Source: Poecilobothrus nobilitatus
Taxonomy: Eukaryota > Arthropoda > Insecta > Diptera > Dolichopodidae
Direction: 5' to 3'
DNA: 64,000 nucleotides
Assembly (NCBI GenBank): GCA_947095535.1
Contig: OX352773.1
Location: 84,292,670 to 84,356,669, forward strand
Below the pieces are notes generated by a model. That model saw only the letters and a list, made by a program, of their open reading frames with translations. It was not told the origin of the DNA and made no database searches. This document shows positions 23,045 to 33,412 of the stretch, one piece after another. The stretch's first letter is position 1. Each line of letters starts with the position of its first letter. Made by a program: the position numbers and the translations under genes.

Positions 23045-26000
23045 GATCCTACGTGAATGATTGTTGCTATTTTATTTCAAATTAATCTTTAAGTAGCAAC
23101 TGTATCATTTTTAAAGAAAGAGTACATCCGACTTTACTTCTACTTATTTGGAAAATAACAGTATTGCAGAGGTTAACAAAAGAAAACCAAATTCCGAAGC
23201 AATATTTTCGTTCTAGAAAATCAGAACAATTTATAAATTAAATTCTTTACTGAAAAATTCAAATGCTGAAAGCCCGAAAAGAAAAGGCAAATTTTCTTAA
23301 ATAATTAAAAAAAAAACAAAAAAAGAGCTAATTAAAAAAAACCAAAAGAAGAGCTAAATATTTAAAACGTAAAATCTCTTTTGGAATAATAAGGCTTAAT
23401 AATATACAAAAAAAAAAAACAGTAAATGGAAAGTTCTACAAAGGACCGAACACTTTAAACATTAGTATTGCTACTAGGGGCCCCTGTTAAAGTGTAGTCA
23501 AATTCTATGTTGAATCCCAATTCATATAATAGACAGTTGCAGTTTCGAAAAATAGAATTTATGGAAAAAGCACAATCCGTAAAAATTCAGAAAGCAAAAC
23601 CAAATTCGTCAAAACACTAACTGAAATTATTTTTAAAATAACGCCAAAACAGAATGAAATTGTATAAAAAGCCTGCAGTTAGTGTACGTATATTTAAATT
23701 ATTTGGTATTGTGAGTAAGGACTATTATGTCTATTTAATTATCGAGTGCGGAATAAATGTTTTATAGGTACGTGGGGAAAACAGAATAGGTATCCGTAAA
23801 ATATTCGTAAAATGCACAAACAAAGTTTGGGGCAAAATGCAGTTAAATTTTTTTTATGAGAAACGTTGTCTGTAACAATTTTGCCGTTGTTCGTTTTATC
23901 TTGCCCTAATGTAAAAAATTTAAAATCTAAAAAGACCGTATATTTGGTGTACAATCCTTGATTAAGATTGTACATGTAACATGGTATATACATGATATTA
24001 CAAAGAATACAATTAGAAAAGTTTTCTAATCGCTTCAAATAATATAAAAACACTCATACATAAATGCAACAATTTAATAGGAAAGTAAAAAACCAAAACA
24101 ATTATATATTTCAATTTTAAAGAGACTCGCCCGCTGATTATACATAAGTACATACTTAGATACATATTGATTTTTAATATCAGTTCAATATCATTCATCA
24201 TTATTTAAAATTTCAATAAATATTGTGATAAGTGACGATTTTTATCAATTTTTAAATTTTATTCTTTATACATGCATAAGTTAGTACATACATATAGCCA
24301 AAGAATAGTTGAGCCGTTGAGGTCGAGTCGAGACTCGTGACTCGAGAGGAAAAAAAGAATACACAATTTTAAAAAGAGTAATTGAGAATATCTCTTATAA
24401 TTTTGTTTTTTTTTTGTTATTCTGTTCTGTTGTGTACGTTTTGTTACTACTACCGCTATCGTAGGTACCATACTACTGTAATGCATATTTCATGTTGTTT
24501 ATGTTTTATTATTAATATTATGTATAGGTTTTATAGTAGAAAAATCAAAAAAAATACATAGTTACTGATGTTCAAAGCTTGAAACGGAATTCATAATACG
24601 TAGTTTGTGGCTGAAAACTACTAAATTATAATTATAGACACTGTACTTAAAAATAAAGGTGCGTCAAACAGTGATTGCATAAAACAATCAAATTACTTTC
24701 AAATTTATAACTTTTTCTGTCATAACAGGTACTCTTTATTTTAAATGTATATTATAAACACATGTTGATATTAAATACCAATACGTTTGTATAATATTAA
24801 AACTTACCTTTAGAGTAATTTGTTTTTGAAAATTCTTATCCCTTCAATAAAAGAAAATTGTTCTTATTACATATTATATATTATTTTTTGTTTATATTTG
24901 TTTTTGTTATATTTGTCCCCACCATATTTTTAATCAATTCAACCTCATTACTGCATACAAAATAAATTAGTAACACCTTTTGACAGTTAACTAATGCAAA
25001 TACAAAACAAAGTTGGCATGAAATGGGCAAAAAAAAAAGGAGGAAGTGGCAGAAATATTTTCTTTATTTTTTCCATATCGGTGTATGAAAATTTTCCAAT
25101 TCAAAGATTCTATTTAAGAACTAATGTATATAATACCTATATTATATATGTCCTTTAAAATACTTATATTCTACATATACATTTATAACATAATGGTACG
25201 GTATTGGTTTTATTGAATTTAAAATAAAATAATAGAACATAGTTACGTGCAATAAACAACAACAATTTTACTTTTAGTCATTAAGGCCAGCAATGGTAAT
25301 TTTTGTTATGATACCGTTGGTTTTTCGTTCTTATTTTATTATAACGGTTTAATAGTTATAATAACTGTAAATAATAATAATAAAGTGTTTTACGCATTAT
25401 TCATTCATTCATATTTAAAGCAAAATGTTATAAAAAGGTGGTAATAATAACCTTTGTAGAAAAAAAAAATTATAATAATAGTTTATTATACGTACTGCAG
25501 GTAAATTTAAATACTTTGTAAGGTATTCTATGATTTAATTTAATAAGTAAAAGAAATACAGAAGGTGGTGAACAATCTAAAAGAATTAATTGCTATTATG
25601 TTTTTTTTTCTGTTGATTTTCTAGGATATCCTTAAAAGGACTTTCACGATGTGACTTTTAAAAGAATATTAAAAATTATATAAATGATCTTAATATAATA
25701 TAGAACGGCAAGTTTTTATTAAGAAATTTAAAACCTTTTATTGTAAAAAAAAAAAAATGACACATTTTTGAAAAATCATTTCAAAAGATTTATTTCTACA
25801 GAATAAATATAACATTGTTAAACTCTAACATTATTATTAAAAATAAATTTATCCAAAACAAAAGAAAAGATAAAGATGAATTTTCTTCTCATCAATATTT
25901 CGAACATTCCTCACTTAAAAAGAATAAAAGTATTTAGAATCTCAGAGATTTTTATAAGGTAAATACTAGCATAACCAAGCAAACCAAGTACAAACAATTT

Positions 26001-27035
26001 TCTAGGCTATATTTTATGATTTCTAACTGTTCTGAAGAAAGCAATATTATTTATTATGCGTCTATACTCCTTTTTCACATTAAACTCTACAATTAAATTT
26101 ATCCTCTTAATAATTTCTCATAAATTGAATTTTTAAACTAAATTTTAAAAATTATCTCCACTTTTTTGTGTTTATCCTTAAAACTAGTAATTATTTATTA
26201 AATATAAGAGCATAAATATCTTTTACTACAATTTTTTTAAATAATTTTCTTGAAATGCAAAAAAAAAACTCGATAAGGAAATTTTATAAAGAAACAAAGA
26301 TAGCTAAATGTTATTAGGCCTTATTTTGTCATCATAACTTCAAAAACTTAAAAATTATAATTCTCTTCTGTTTTTCTATTTCATCTTTCTGACAATTTGC
26401 AATGTATGCGTAAGCAAATATAAATCAATAGTTTCGACAGAGCTCATCATCATCCAATTTTTTTTCTATTCAAATCTATTCAAAATATGTGTTTCTTTTT
26501 GTTCAGCATATACATTACCAGACTGCAGAAATGATGCTACATTGCTATCTGTAATTTGGTAAATACAAGTGATTAATAAAAATACAGAAAGATGGAAAAA
26601 ATACAAGAAATTATGTCCCGTTCTGTTTTATAATAGAACCCCATTTTTTTAAATTTTTATACTATTATTTATATAAAAGTAGATTGATAGAAAGAATTAA
26701 TATCTATTCAATATTGTAAAAGGAACAAAGATAAATTTACTACCACCAAGCAAAAAAAAAATGAATCAAAAATGTGGAAAAACAACCAAAATGGGGAGCA
26801 CTTAGATGGAATGTTAAAGAATGTAAATACATCGAACATTTTAAAAACGATTTGATTTTCTTTCATCAGAGAAGTAAAAATACAAATATTTTCATTTTAA
26901 AATTTTTAAAAATTTTACTTAATTAAGATTTTCGCAAATCTTTTTGAATTTTCAAAACTAAACAGCTTTTAACAAAAAATGTTCACTTGGAATAGTCAGA
27001 ATAATGTGGATTTTCCGCGGTGGATGTTATATTGT
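23045..27035. other. Unannotated AT-rich stretch
   Basis: No gene, RNA or transposon recognised across about 4 kb. Several minus-strand frames of 62-104 codons (23739-24486) are Phe/Ile/Tyr-rich with no domain or relative that I know. A near-palindrome lies at about 24314-24343 (GTCGAGTCGAGACTCGTGAC). Confidence 0.55.
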
Positions 27036-27041
27036 TTTTCG

Positions 27042-27117
27042 TCAGTCATATATTTAAATAGGACTGTCCAGAATGGCGGCGAAATTTTCGTTAGCGGTAA
27101 AATACGGTAAATTTTAA
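27042..27117 (+). promoter_or_regulatory. Possible host transcription start and short first exon
   Basis: TCAGTC at 27042-27047 matches the insect initiator consensus. An ATG follows at 27073 in good context (CCAGAATGGCGGCG), opening MAAKFSLAVKYG before a GGTAAAT sequence that would serve as a 5' splice donor; without splicing the frame stops at 27117. The patch has several CpGs in a background that is otherwise extremely AT-rich. TTTTCGTCAGTC recurs near 27242 with a second, minus-strand ATGGCGGTGGCGACTGACG. No downstream exon was identified, so this is a hypothesis. Confidence 0.25.
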
Positions 27118-27448
27118 TTTTTCTGCAGCGAATTATTTTTTAACACTAATGACATGAGTTTAAAAAAATTTAAAGATAAAAAAAAAAGATAAACATAAAA
27201 ATATTCAAAACAATCATGAATAAATTTTATAAAATTTTTGTTTTCGTCAGTCGCCACCGCCATTGATCTGTTTCTTTGGCGGAATGTTGACGTGACATGA
27301 TTCTGGGTAGCTTTATTCCTAGATTTAAAATTTATTTTTTCTTATGTTCGAAGTTAAATGCAAATATCAAAAAAATTAAAAATTTAATACTATAATTTTT
27401 TAAATATTTAATTTGAAAACGAAATTTTAAAAATATTTAATTATTTTA

Positions 27449-27460
27449 GGTTTCAAAAAT
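27449..27460. repeat. 5' target-site duplication of the Jockey element
   Basis: GGTTTCAAAAAT, repeated exactly at 32919-32930 directly after the poly-A tail. Confidence 0.9.
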
Positions 27461-27742
27461 GGGATTCGATTTGAGATTTTTGTCAGTATGGACATTTAAA
27501 AACTGAGAAAAAAAAATAAATTAATTTAATAATTTTTTTTTTTTTTTTGTAAAAAAATTTCAATAATTTCAATAATTTCAATAATTCAAGCAATTTTCTT
27601 CAAAATTATCTAAAACAATTAATTACGCTAAAGTGACAAAAGAAGATTAAAAAAGAAAAAAAAAGCATTAGAGTAACAAAAAGAATAAAAGAAATAAACA
27701 AAATTGTACATTTAACTTTGAACATTCGTGTCATTATACCAC
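27461..27742 (+). promoter_or_regulatory. 5' UTR / presumed internal promoter of the Jockey element
   Basis: Starts at the target-site duplication. Contains the initiator-like GTCAGTATGG about 20 bases in and an A/T-rich leader with three tandem TTTCAATAA units near 27557-27586. Jockey-type elements carry an internal RNA polymerase II promoter at +1; no TATA box is needed and none is placed usefully here. Confidence 0.55.
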
Positions 27743-29278
27743 ATGGTTAGTGATTCAGAATGTGGAAATATACTTATAAAAACATGTGACATTGAAGAAG
27801 TACAACAAAGGCATAAAATGTCGTCTAACAATATTGTAAAAAACACAGATAAAAAATGTAGAATTAATATAAGCAGCGAACAAATCAGAAATGAATTAAC
27901 TGCAATGAAAACTAAAGTTAATCAATTAATTAACGATAATATGGAAATACCAAATAATTCAAGTAGGTTTTCTATTCTTAGTGATGATGATCCTGGTATG
28001 TCTGATGACATTATTGACATCTTTATTAATAATAACAATAACAAAAAAAAAAAAGAAAAAGATCAAATGAACCAATTATAACACAAAAAAATAACAACAC
28101 TGATTACTTTGAAGTATTAAAGCAAAATCATAACTCTAATAATAACTCTAATTTATTAAACACTAATCAACCAACTTCTAATGCGCCGGGTCCATCAAAC
28201 GTAAATCCCAATAATATTAACAATAACAAGAATAGTCATAATAATAGCAGCAACAACAATGTTAATGATTTACAAGCTAATGCTAAAAATAAAAATATTC
28301 CACCAATATATATAACTTCTGAACAGATAAATACAATAAAAAATTTAATAAAACACCAATTAAAAATCACTAACTTTTATATTAAATCCAATAATAAAAC
28401 GCGACATATAATCTATACTACCAGCGAAGAAGATTTTAAAAACATTTTTGAAAAACTTAAAAACGCGAATGTTCATTGTTTTTCTTATACTATAAAAAAT
28501 GAGAAACCGATCAACCTAGTTCTAAAAGGTCTACATTTGGACTACGAAGATCAAGAAATTCTAGATTTGTTAAAAACATCAAGAATCGAAAATGTCAACT
28601 TCTTAAAAGTAATAAGACAGAATGACAACAAAAAAAACTATTGCTGAAAACAGAAAGTTACCAATTTTCATTGTGCAAGCAGGACCACAAAGTGTGGTGA
28701 ACAACATTACATCAATAAAATACATTGATAACCAGATTGTAAAATGGGAAAAACTAAAAAAACCCAACATCAGACAGTGCACATGATGCCAGCGTTTCAA
28801 TCACTCCGCATTTAACTGCAACATGCCGTTTAGGTGTGTAAAATGTGGACAAAATCATTCGCCAAACAACTGCAGCATGGAAAAAAACAGCCCACCTGAA
28901 AAATTATTTTGCGTACTATGCGGAAACAATGGTCACCCCGCTTCTTATAGGCAATGCCCGATTTATCAGAAAAAACGAGAAGAATTAGCAACAAGAAAAG
29001 ATAACAAGAAAAGCAAGCAAATAAATAAACTAAACTATATAAGTAACCCAATAAATCCAAAAATATCATATGCCAGTGCTGTATTAGGTAAAAATAATAG
29101 TTCCAATCTTAATTTTACTAAAAATAATAATTTTACTAGCGCAAATTCTTCTGCTGAACAGGATATAAGCTTATCACAAATAATGAATCTACTAAACGAA
29201 CTAAATAAAAACCTTACCCTACTCTGCCAAGGCCACAAGGCATTGGAAAACAAAATCCAAGTCATTCGGAAAAAATAG
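27743..29278 (+). pseudogene. Jockey LINE ORF1 (Gag-like protein), frameshifted
   Basis: The RNA-binding partner of ORF2. I choose the ATG at 27743 (MVSDSECGNIL). Segment 1 (27743-28054) is polar and acidic with SDDDPGMSDD. After a 12-A run the coding frame moves by -1 into an Asn-rich linker and the central domain (to about 28630), which matches the element at 2.3 kb (LVLKGLHLDYEDQE versus MVLKGLNNYYSPDK). At an 8-A run (28630-28637) it shifts back. Segment 3 has PIFIVQAGPQ, then QCT-stop-CQRFNHS (TGA at 28784-28786 within the first zinc knuckle), CVKCGQNHSPNNC and CVLCGNNGHPASYRQC (CCHC knuckles), and a helical tail ending VIRKK. About 512 codons if frames are combined, usual for a Jockey ORF1. 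Confidence 0.85.
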
Positions 29279-29300
29279 ACTTTCTGTTTGAAAACTTCTC

Positions 29301-31094
29301 ATGAGCGGAACAATACAAGTTCTAAATAATCTTAAGTTCATATCTATAAATGTGAACTCTTGTAGATCAATCCAAAAACAACTCTCATTAATCGATTTTT
29401 TGAAAAACAATGATCCTGATGTGGCTACTTTATGTGAGACAAAACTAAGCGAACAACAATACCTAAGGGTAGCCAATTATAAAATCGAGAGACTAGATAG
29501 GCCTTCCAACTGCGCTGGAGGTGGTACTGCAATACTAATAAAAAACCACATAAAATACACAAGAATTAACTTTAACACTGTAATAAACTTCAAATGTTTG
29601 GAGGCATGCGTGGTCAATATACCTACCTCAAACAGAAAAAACCTATTCATAGTGGCGGTTTATGCATCGCAACGCAACAGTTCCTTTTTTCAAATTGAAT
29701 TCACTGTACTTCTCAACTCTCTAAACTTAAGCAGCTCTAGAAATTATTTCATAATCGCCGGCGATCTAAATTCAAAACATGAATCATGGGGTAATACAAA
29801 CGCTAATGATAGGGGTAAATTTCTTAAAAATTTCATAAATTGCAACTCAATCAGATACAAAATTTCACTTTACTCAACTAATTTACCTTCTTATACTAGA
29901 CAGAGATCTTTTCTTGACCTAATTCTAGCGGATTCCAGATTAACACTAAACACAGACGAGTTGGGAAAACTACATACCCTTGCATACGACAGCGATCATC
30001 TAGCTATAAATACATACATAAAGCTAAAAAACAATGACCAATTTATTTTTGAACTCCCGGATAGCCCTGATAGAAAGTTTTATTTATATAAAAAAGCTAA
30101 CTGGAAAAAATACAAAAAAAGTATTAGTATCCAATTATCTCAAAATAGTGAAATAGCCAATTTACCCAATAATAGAAATCTAACACCAGTAGAAATCGAT
30201 AATGCTATTGAGAAAATTGAAAAAATTATTCAAAACGCCATAACCATCTCCATACCAACTCTTAACAATAGAAGCAATAGCTCTGATATATATACTAACC
30301 AAACAATAAACAATCTCAGAAAATACAAAAGCCAAATTCTTTCTACCAAATTCAAACTTTACAAATGTAATATCCCAAGAGACGACCCTGTTTTAGTCTT
30401 AACTAATTCTCTATTAAATAATATAAATTCACTAATAAAACAAAATCTTCGATTAGCAATAAATAATTTCTGGACAAACAGAATAAAAAATATCACACTC
30501 AAAAAAAATAACTGCGTCTTTTCAGAAATTAATAAAATACACAGAAAAAAAACTACAGGTAAAGTTAATAAAATTTTAATTCCGGTAAACCACAGCAGTA
30601 CACTTAATCTAGCCGACATTGACATTAATAACCTCAGTCGTGAAGCAAACAACTACATAATAGACGATGATATTAATATTTCTAATATTATGGCAGCTCA
30701 TCTATTCCAAACGCATGAGCTGACCTCAAAAAGAACATCTGCAATTGATCAAACCATTTCTCAAACAATTACCAATTTCAATACTACAATAGAAACTAAT
30801 CTAGAAAATAACAAAACCGTAACTAAATTCAACAATAGCCTACTATCAAATAAACCTATAGCAAACACAAGATTCAGTAACTATTTCACAACACCCGAAA
30901 TCATTAAAGAAATAATTAGCGGCTCAAAAAATATAACTTCATCGGGAATAGACGAAATCCCTGCAATAGCACTCAAACATATCTCAGATGGCTTAATTGA
31001 TAAATTTTGCATAATATTTAACAATTGCTTAAATCTGAGCTACTTTCCAAAATCATGGAAAATAGCCCAAGTTGTTATGATTAAGAATATTTGA
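29301..31094 (+). CDS. Jockey LINE ORF2, part 1: endonuclease and start of RT
   Basis: 597 codons. APE-type endonuclease occupies about residues 10-235, with catalytic landmarks FISINVN (13-19), ETKL (46-49), AGDLN (153-157), DLIL (206-209) and SDH (231-233), all present. It nicks target DNA to prime reverse transcription. Residues 240-520 are the linker; SSGIDEIPAIALKHI and FPKSWKIAQVV (to about 590) open the RT domain. The frame ends MIKNI and stop, exactly where Jockey RTs usually continue with a PGK..YRPISLL segment. The next frame resumes at IFEIVINKFL. The intervening 25-30 residues are missing, so part of the RT fingers is deleted and the reading frame changed. Confidence 0.9.
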   Translation: MSGTIQVLNNLKFISINVNSCRSIQKQLSLIDFLKNNDPDVATLCETKLSEQQYLRVANYKIERLDRPSNCAGGGTAILIKNHIKYTRINFNTVINFKCLEACVVNIPTSNRKNLFIVAVYASQRNSSFFQIEFTVLLNSLNLSSSRNYFIIAGDLNSKHESWGNTNANDRGKFLKNFINCNSIRYKISLYSTNLPSYTRQRSFLDLILADSRLTLNTDELGKLHTLAYDSDHLAINTYIKLKNNDQFIFELPDSPDRKFYLYKKANWKKYKKSISIQLSQNSEIANLPNNRNLTPVEIDNAIEKIEKIIQNAITISIPTLNNRSNSSDIYTNQTINNLRKYKSQILSTKFKLYKCNIPRDDPVLVLTNSLLNNINSLIKQNLRLAINNFWTNRIKNITLKKNNCVFSEINKIHRKKTTGKVNKILIPVNHSSTLNLADIDINNLSREANNYIIDDDINISNIMAAHLFQTHELTSKRTSAIDQTISQTITNFNTTIETNLENNKTVTKFNNSLLSNKPIANTRFSNYFTTPEIIKEIISGSKNITSSGIDEIPAIALKHISDGLIDKFCIIFNNCLNLSYFPKSWKIAQVVMIKNI

Positions 31095-32487
31095 AATAGT
31101 GATAAATAAATTTCTCATTAGTGAATCCGAAAATAAAAAAATAATACCAAACAATCAATTTGGATTCCGCCATATGCATAGCACTATTCACGCCATGACC
31201 AAATTGTCTTCGGACATTTGCAGATATGTAAATAACAATAACTGTGTAGCCACCTGCTTTATCGATTTAGAACGGGCATTTGATACAGTCTGGTTAGACG
31301 GTTTAATTTATAAATTGCTCAAGTACAACTTCCCTTTACACGTGGTGTCTTTAATTAACAACATGATTCGCGGTAAATCTTTTAGAGTTTTGTCAGCGAA
31401 TACAAAATGTTCTAAAAAATTTCCAATACATAATGGTCTACAGCAAGGAAATGTTAACTCACCGCTACTTTTTATCATATATACAAGCGACTTGCTTGAT
31501 TGCCTAAATAAAAGTTTAGGTCCCAATCACTGCATTGCATTTGCGGATGACTTAACAGTATATTCAGCTAATCGTAACCCCAAAATTGCAGAATACCTTT
31601 TGCAAAAACTGTTTAATAAAATAGTCAATTATTGCAATACGTGGAAACTTAAAATCAACTTTAACAAATGCGAAACTGTGCTATTTAGAGACACCACTAA
31701 TAAAGCCAATAATGATATAAAGAGAAATTGGAGAAAATTCATGATTAAAACACCAGACAACACAACACTCCCCAATAAAAGTTACACAAAATATCTAGGA
31801 GTACACTTCCACTATCTCCTAAACTTCAAAGTCCATACCTACAAAACTATTGAAAAAGCTAATAAAGCATTTGGTAGCCTCAACAAACTATTTCATTCAC
31901 GAACTTTAAACAGTAAAGTAAAAATCTTGTGTTATAAAACTCTCATAAGACCAATAATCCTTGTATATGGCTATCCCATTTGGTTTAACATAAGCGCTTC
32001 CTTGATGGAAAAACTTAGGTTATTCGAAAGGAAGTGTCTAAGAGCATGTACCAATCTTTTTAGAAAACCGTCAACAAATTTTCTACATTACTATTCAAAT
32101 AAAATTGTATATGAAACCGCAAACGTTATTAGAATCGACAATTTTATCATCCGATTAATACGTAATCATATTCAACGTAGCAGCCAAGTAGAAACTAATT
32201 CTCTTATAAGCCACCCTTTTCACGAAAACGAAGAGTACATTAAAAGCGCAATTAGAAACGGCTTCATACCACCAGAAGGATTTGTGTTTTTAGATAAATA
32301 TAAATATATTGAAAATAATAACTTCATGCCCATAATTTATCACTTTAAAAGACATGCTAATTTAAAATCTTTACCGCATAACCTAAACACACTGGACATA
32401 ACAGATAGAAATCTATTTAAATTTGATAAAAATATAATATTTAATAAAAAACTAATAAGTTCTAAACCCTATTTTTGGGATAACTAA
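31087..32487 (+). CDS. Jockey LINE ORF2, part 2: RT palm, thumb and C-terminus
   Basis: Continues the polymerase in a different frame from part 1. Sense coding begins at IFEIVINKFL, before the GTG at 31099, so this is a continuation and not an independent protein. Counting from that GTG: QFGFR (20-24), FIDLERAFD (54-62; first catalytic Asp), LQQGNVNSPLLF (114-125, where most LINEs have VPQGS.LSP.LF), FADD (148-151; catalytic pair), NTWKLKINFNKCE, KYLGVHF (thumb), and a 200-residue C-terminal part with RLFERKCLRACT. Ends SSKPYFWDN. The palm residues are intact; only the upstream deletion obviously blocks activity. Confidence 0.9.
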   Translation: MFEIVINKFLISESENKKIIPNNQFGFRHMHSTIHAMTKLSSDICRYVNNNNCVATCFIDLERAFDTVWLDGLIYKLLKYNFPLHVVSLINNMIRGKSFRVLSANTKCSKKFPIHNGLQQGNVNSPLLFIIYTSDLLDCLNKSLGPNHCIAFADDLTVYSANRNPKIAEYLLQKLFNKIVNYCNTWKLKINFNKCETVLFRDTTNKANNDIKRNWRKFMIKTPDNTTLPNKSYTKYLGVHFHYLLNFKVHTYKTIEKANKAFGSLNKLFHSRTLNSKVKILCYKTLIRPIILVYGYPIWFNISASLMEKLRLFERKCLRACTNLFRKPSTNFLHYYSNKIVYETANVIRIDNFIIRLIRNHIQRSSQVETNSLISHPFHENEEYIKSAIRNGFIPPEGFVFLDKYKYIENNNFMPIIYHFKRHANLKSLPHNLNTLDITDRNLFKFDKNIIFNKKLISSKPYFWDN

Positions 32488-32918
32488 TATTAAGATAGGT
32501 TAATTTTTTTCTTTTTTCTTTTTTGATTATTATTATTATTTTATTTTTTTTTTTTTTTTTTCTTCTTTAATTTTGTTTTTTTAATTTAATTTAAGTTTTA
32601 TCATAAAATTTCACAAGATATTAAAATTGTGTTTTTTGCAATTTTTCTCAGTAAAAATAGAAACTTATTTGTTAATTTAGAATAAAATCATATTCTTTGT
32701 ACACAAAATAATAACTTTACAATTAAGCATTAACTTAAACTAAATTTCTATAATATATATGAATGAGAGTGCTGATAATTATTAACATCAGCCACGTGCA
32801 TTTTTGTTGTATATATGCATTATGAATTATTGTTGTTTTAGTTTTATTTACAACTTAGCTTTAGTAATCGATGAAATAAATAAATAAAACCTTAAAAAAA
32901 AAAAAAAAAAAAAAAAAA
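32488..32918 (+). terminator. Jockey 3' UTR and poly-A tail
   Basis: AT-rich 3' UTR with a T-rich tract near 32505-32580 and a GCTGATAATTATTAACATCA hairpin near 32770. It ends GATGAAATAAATAAATAAAA (polyadenylation-signal-like) and an A run reaching the target-site duplication. The same GAAATAAATAAATAA ending is seen at 44.8 kb. Confidence 0.75.
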
Positions 32919-32930
32919 GGTTTCAAAAAT
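32919..32930. repeat. 3' target-site duplication of the Jockey element
   Basis: GGTTTCAAAAAT, identical to 27449-27460. Confidence 0.9.
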
Positions 32931-33139
32931 TAGACAAAAAAGTATTTACATTTATGTGTTTAGAGATATTTCCAAAAAAAAAAACAAAGAAGCAAATTCG
33001 TTAAATCTTTTTAAGGAATAAATATAGATCTTCTTATAGACTACTAATATTTCTTTTTGTTGTTCCAGCATGTTTTAGATAATTAAAAGGAAATAATAAA
33101 ATAATGAAAATAATTATCCTACAAATATGCAATTTTATT

Positions 33140-33412
33140 TATTATAGTGGTTGGTAAAGCATGTGGAGTGCGGGTTCAAATCCTGCGCATGTAGCAAGTT
33201 TTATTAATTGAATACAAATCCCGCCTGCTACCAAATATAATGTAAATATATAACATAAACAAAATAAAATAATATTAATGTATAATTTGATAACATTTTA
33301 CTCAAGCTATAATGGTCTCAGTAGCCGGTGGTTTTGTAATACATATTGCAATATCCCATTGTGATTTGTAATATTAATATGTATGAATAAAAAAAATAAA
33401 AACTCATTCATT
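33140..33412 (+). mobile_element. tRNA-headed SINE, family 2 (diverged copy, plus strand)
   Basis: Head TAGTGGTTGGTAAAGC with B box GGGTTCAAATCC (33172-33183). Then CCAAATATAATGTAAATATA, CTATAATGGTCTCAGTAGCC, GGTGGTTTTG, TTGTAATATTAATATG and an AATAAAAA tail. These match, in order, the reverse complement of the copy at 49.6 kb. The usual GTCGTAAG/CTTACGAC hairpin is replaced by GCATGTAGCA..CCTGCTACC, so this is either an old copy or a subfamily with a different head. No clear target-site duplication. Confidence 0.65.

Larger units (their letters stand above)
27461..32918 (+). mobile_element. Near full-length Jockey-clade LINE
   Basis: Bounded by a 12-bp target-site duplication, the element is about 5.46 kb and starts GGGATTCGATTTGAG. 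The first 60 bases include TTTTTGTCAGTATGG, an initiator-like sequence as expected for the internal promoter of Jockey elements. Layout: 5' UTR 27461-27742; ORF1 to 29278; 22-base gap; ORF2 29301-32487; 3' UTR with a long T run and GAAATAAATAAATAAAACC before the A tail (ends 32918). ORF1 has two frameshifts and one stop, and ORF2 an internal deletion with a frame change, so it is not autonomous as sequenced. Intact boundaries and long open frames suggest a young insertion. Consensus errors in A runs could explain the ORF1 frameshifts but not the RT deletion. Confidence 0.92.

Noticed and set aside
22863..23045. 60-codon ORF as a gene
   Set aside because: Antisense of a SINE copy.
24313..24343. 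CRISPR-like or clustered repeat array
   Set aside because: Only one near-palindrome and no regular repeats or spacers; the organism is eukaryotic.
23739..24486. Three minus-strand ORFs (62-104 codons) as host genes
   Set aside because: Composition is what AT-rich DNA gives by chance (Phe, Ile, Leu, Tyr, Cys), with no motif and no supporting start or splice context.
28603..29476. Minus-strand ORFs opposite the Jockey ORF1
   Set aside because: Shadows of the conserved plus-strand Gag-like frame.
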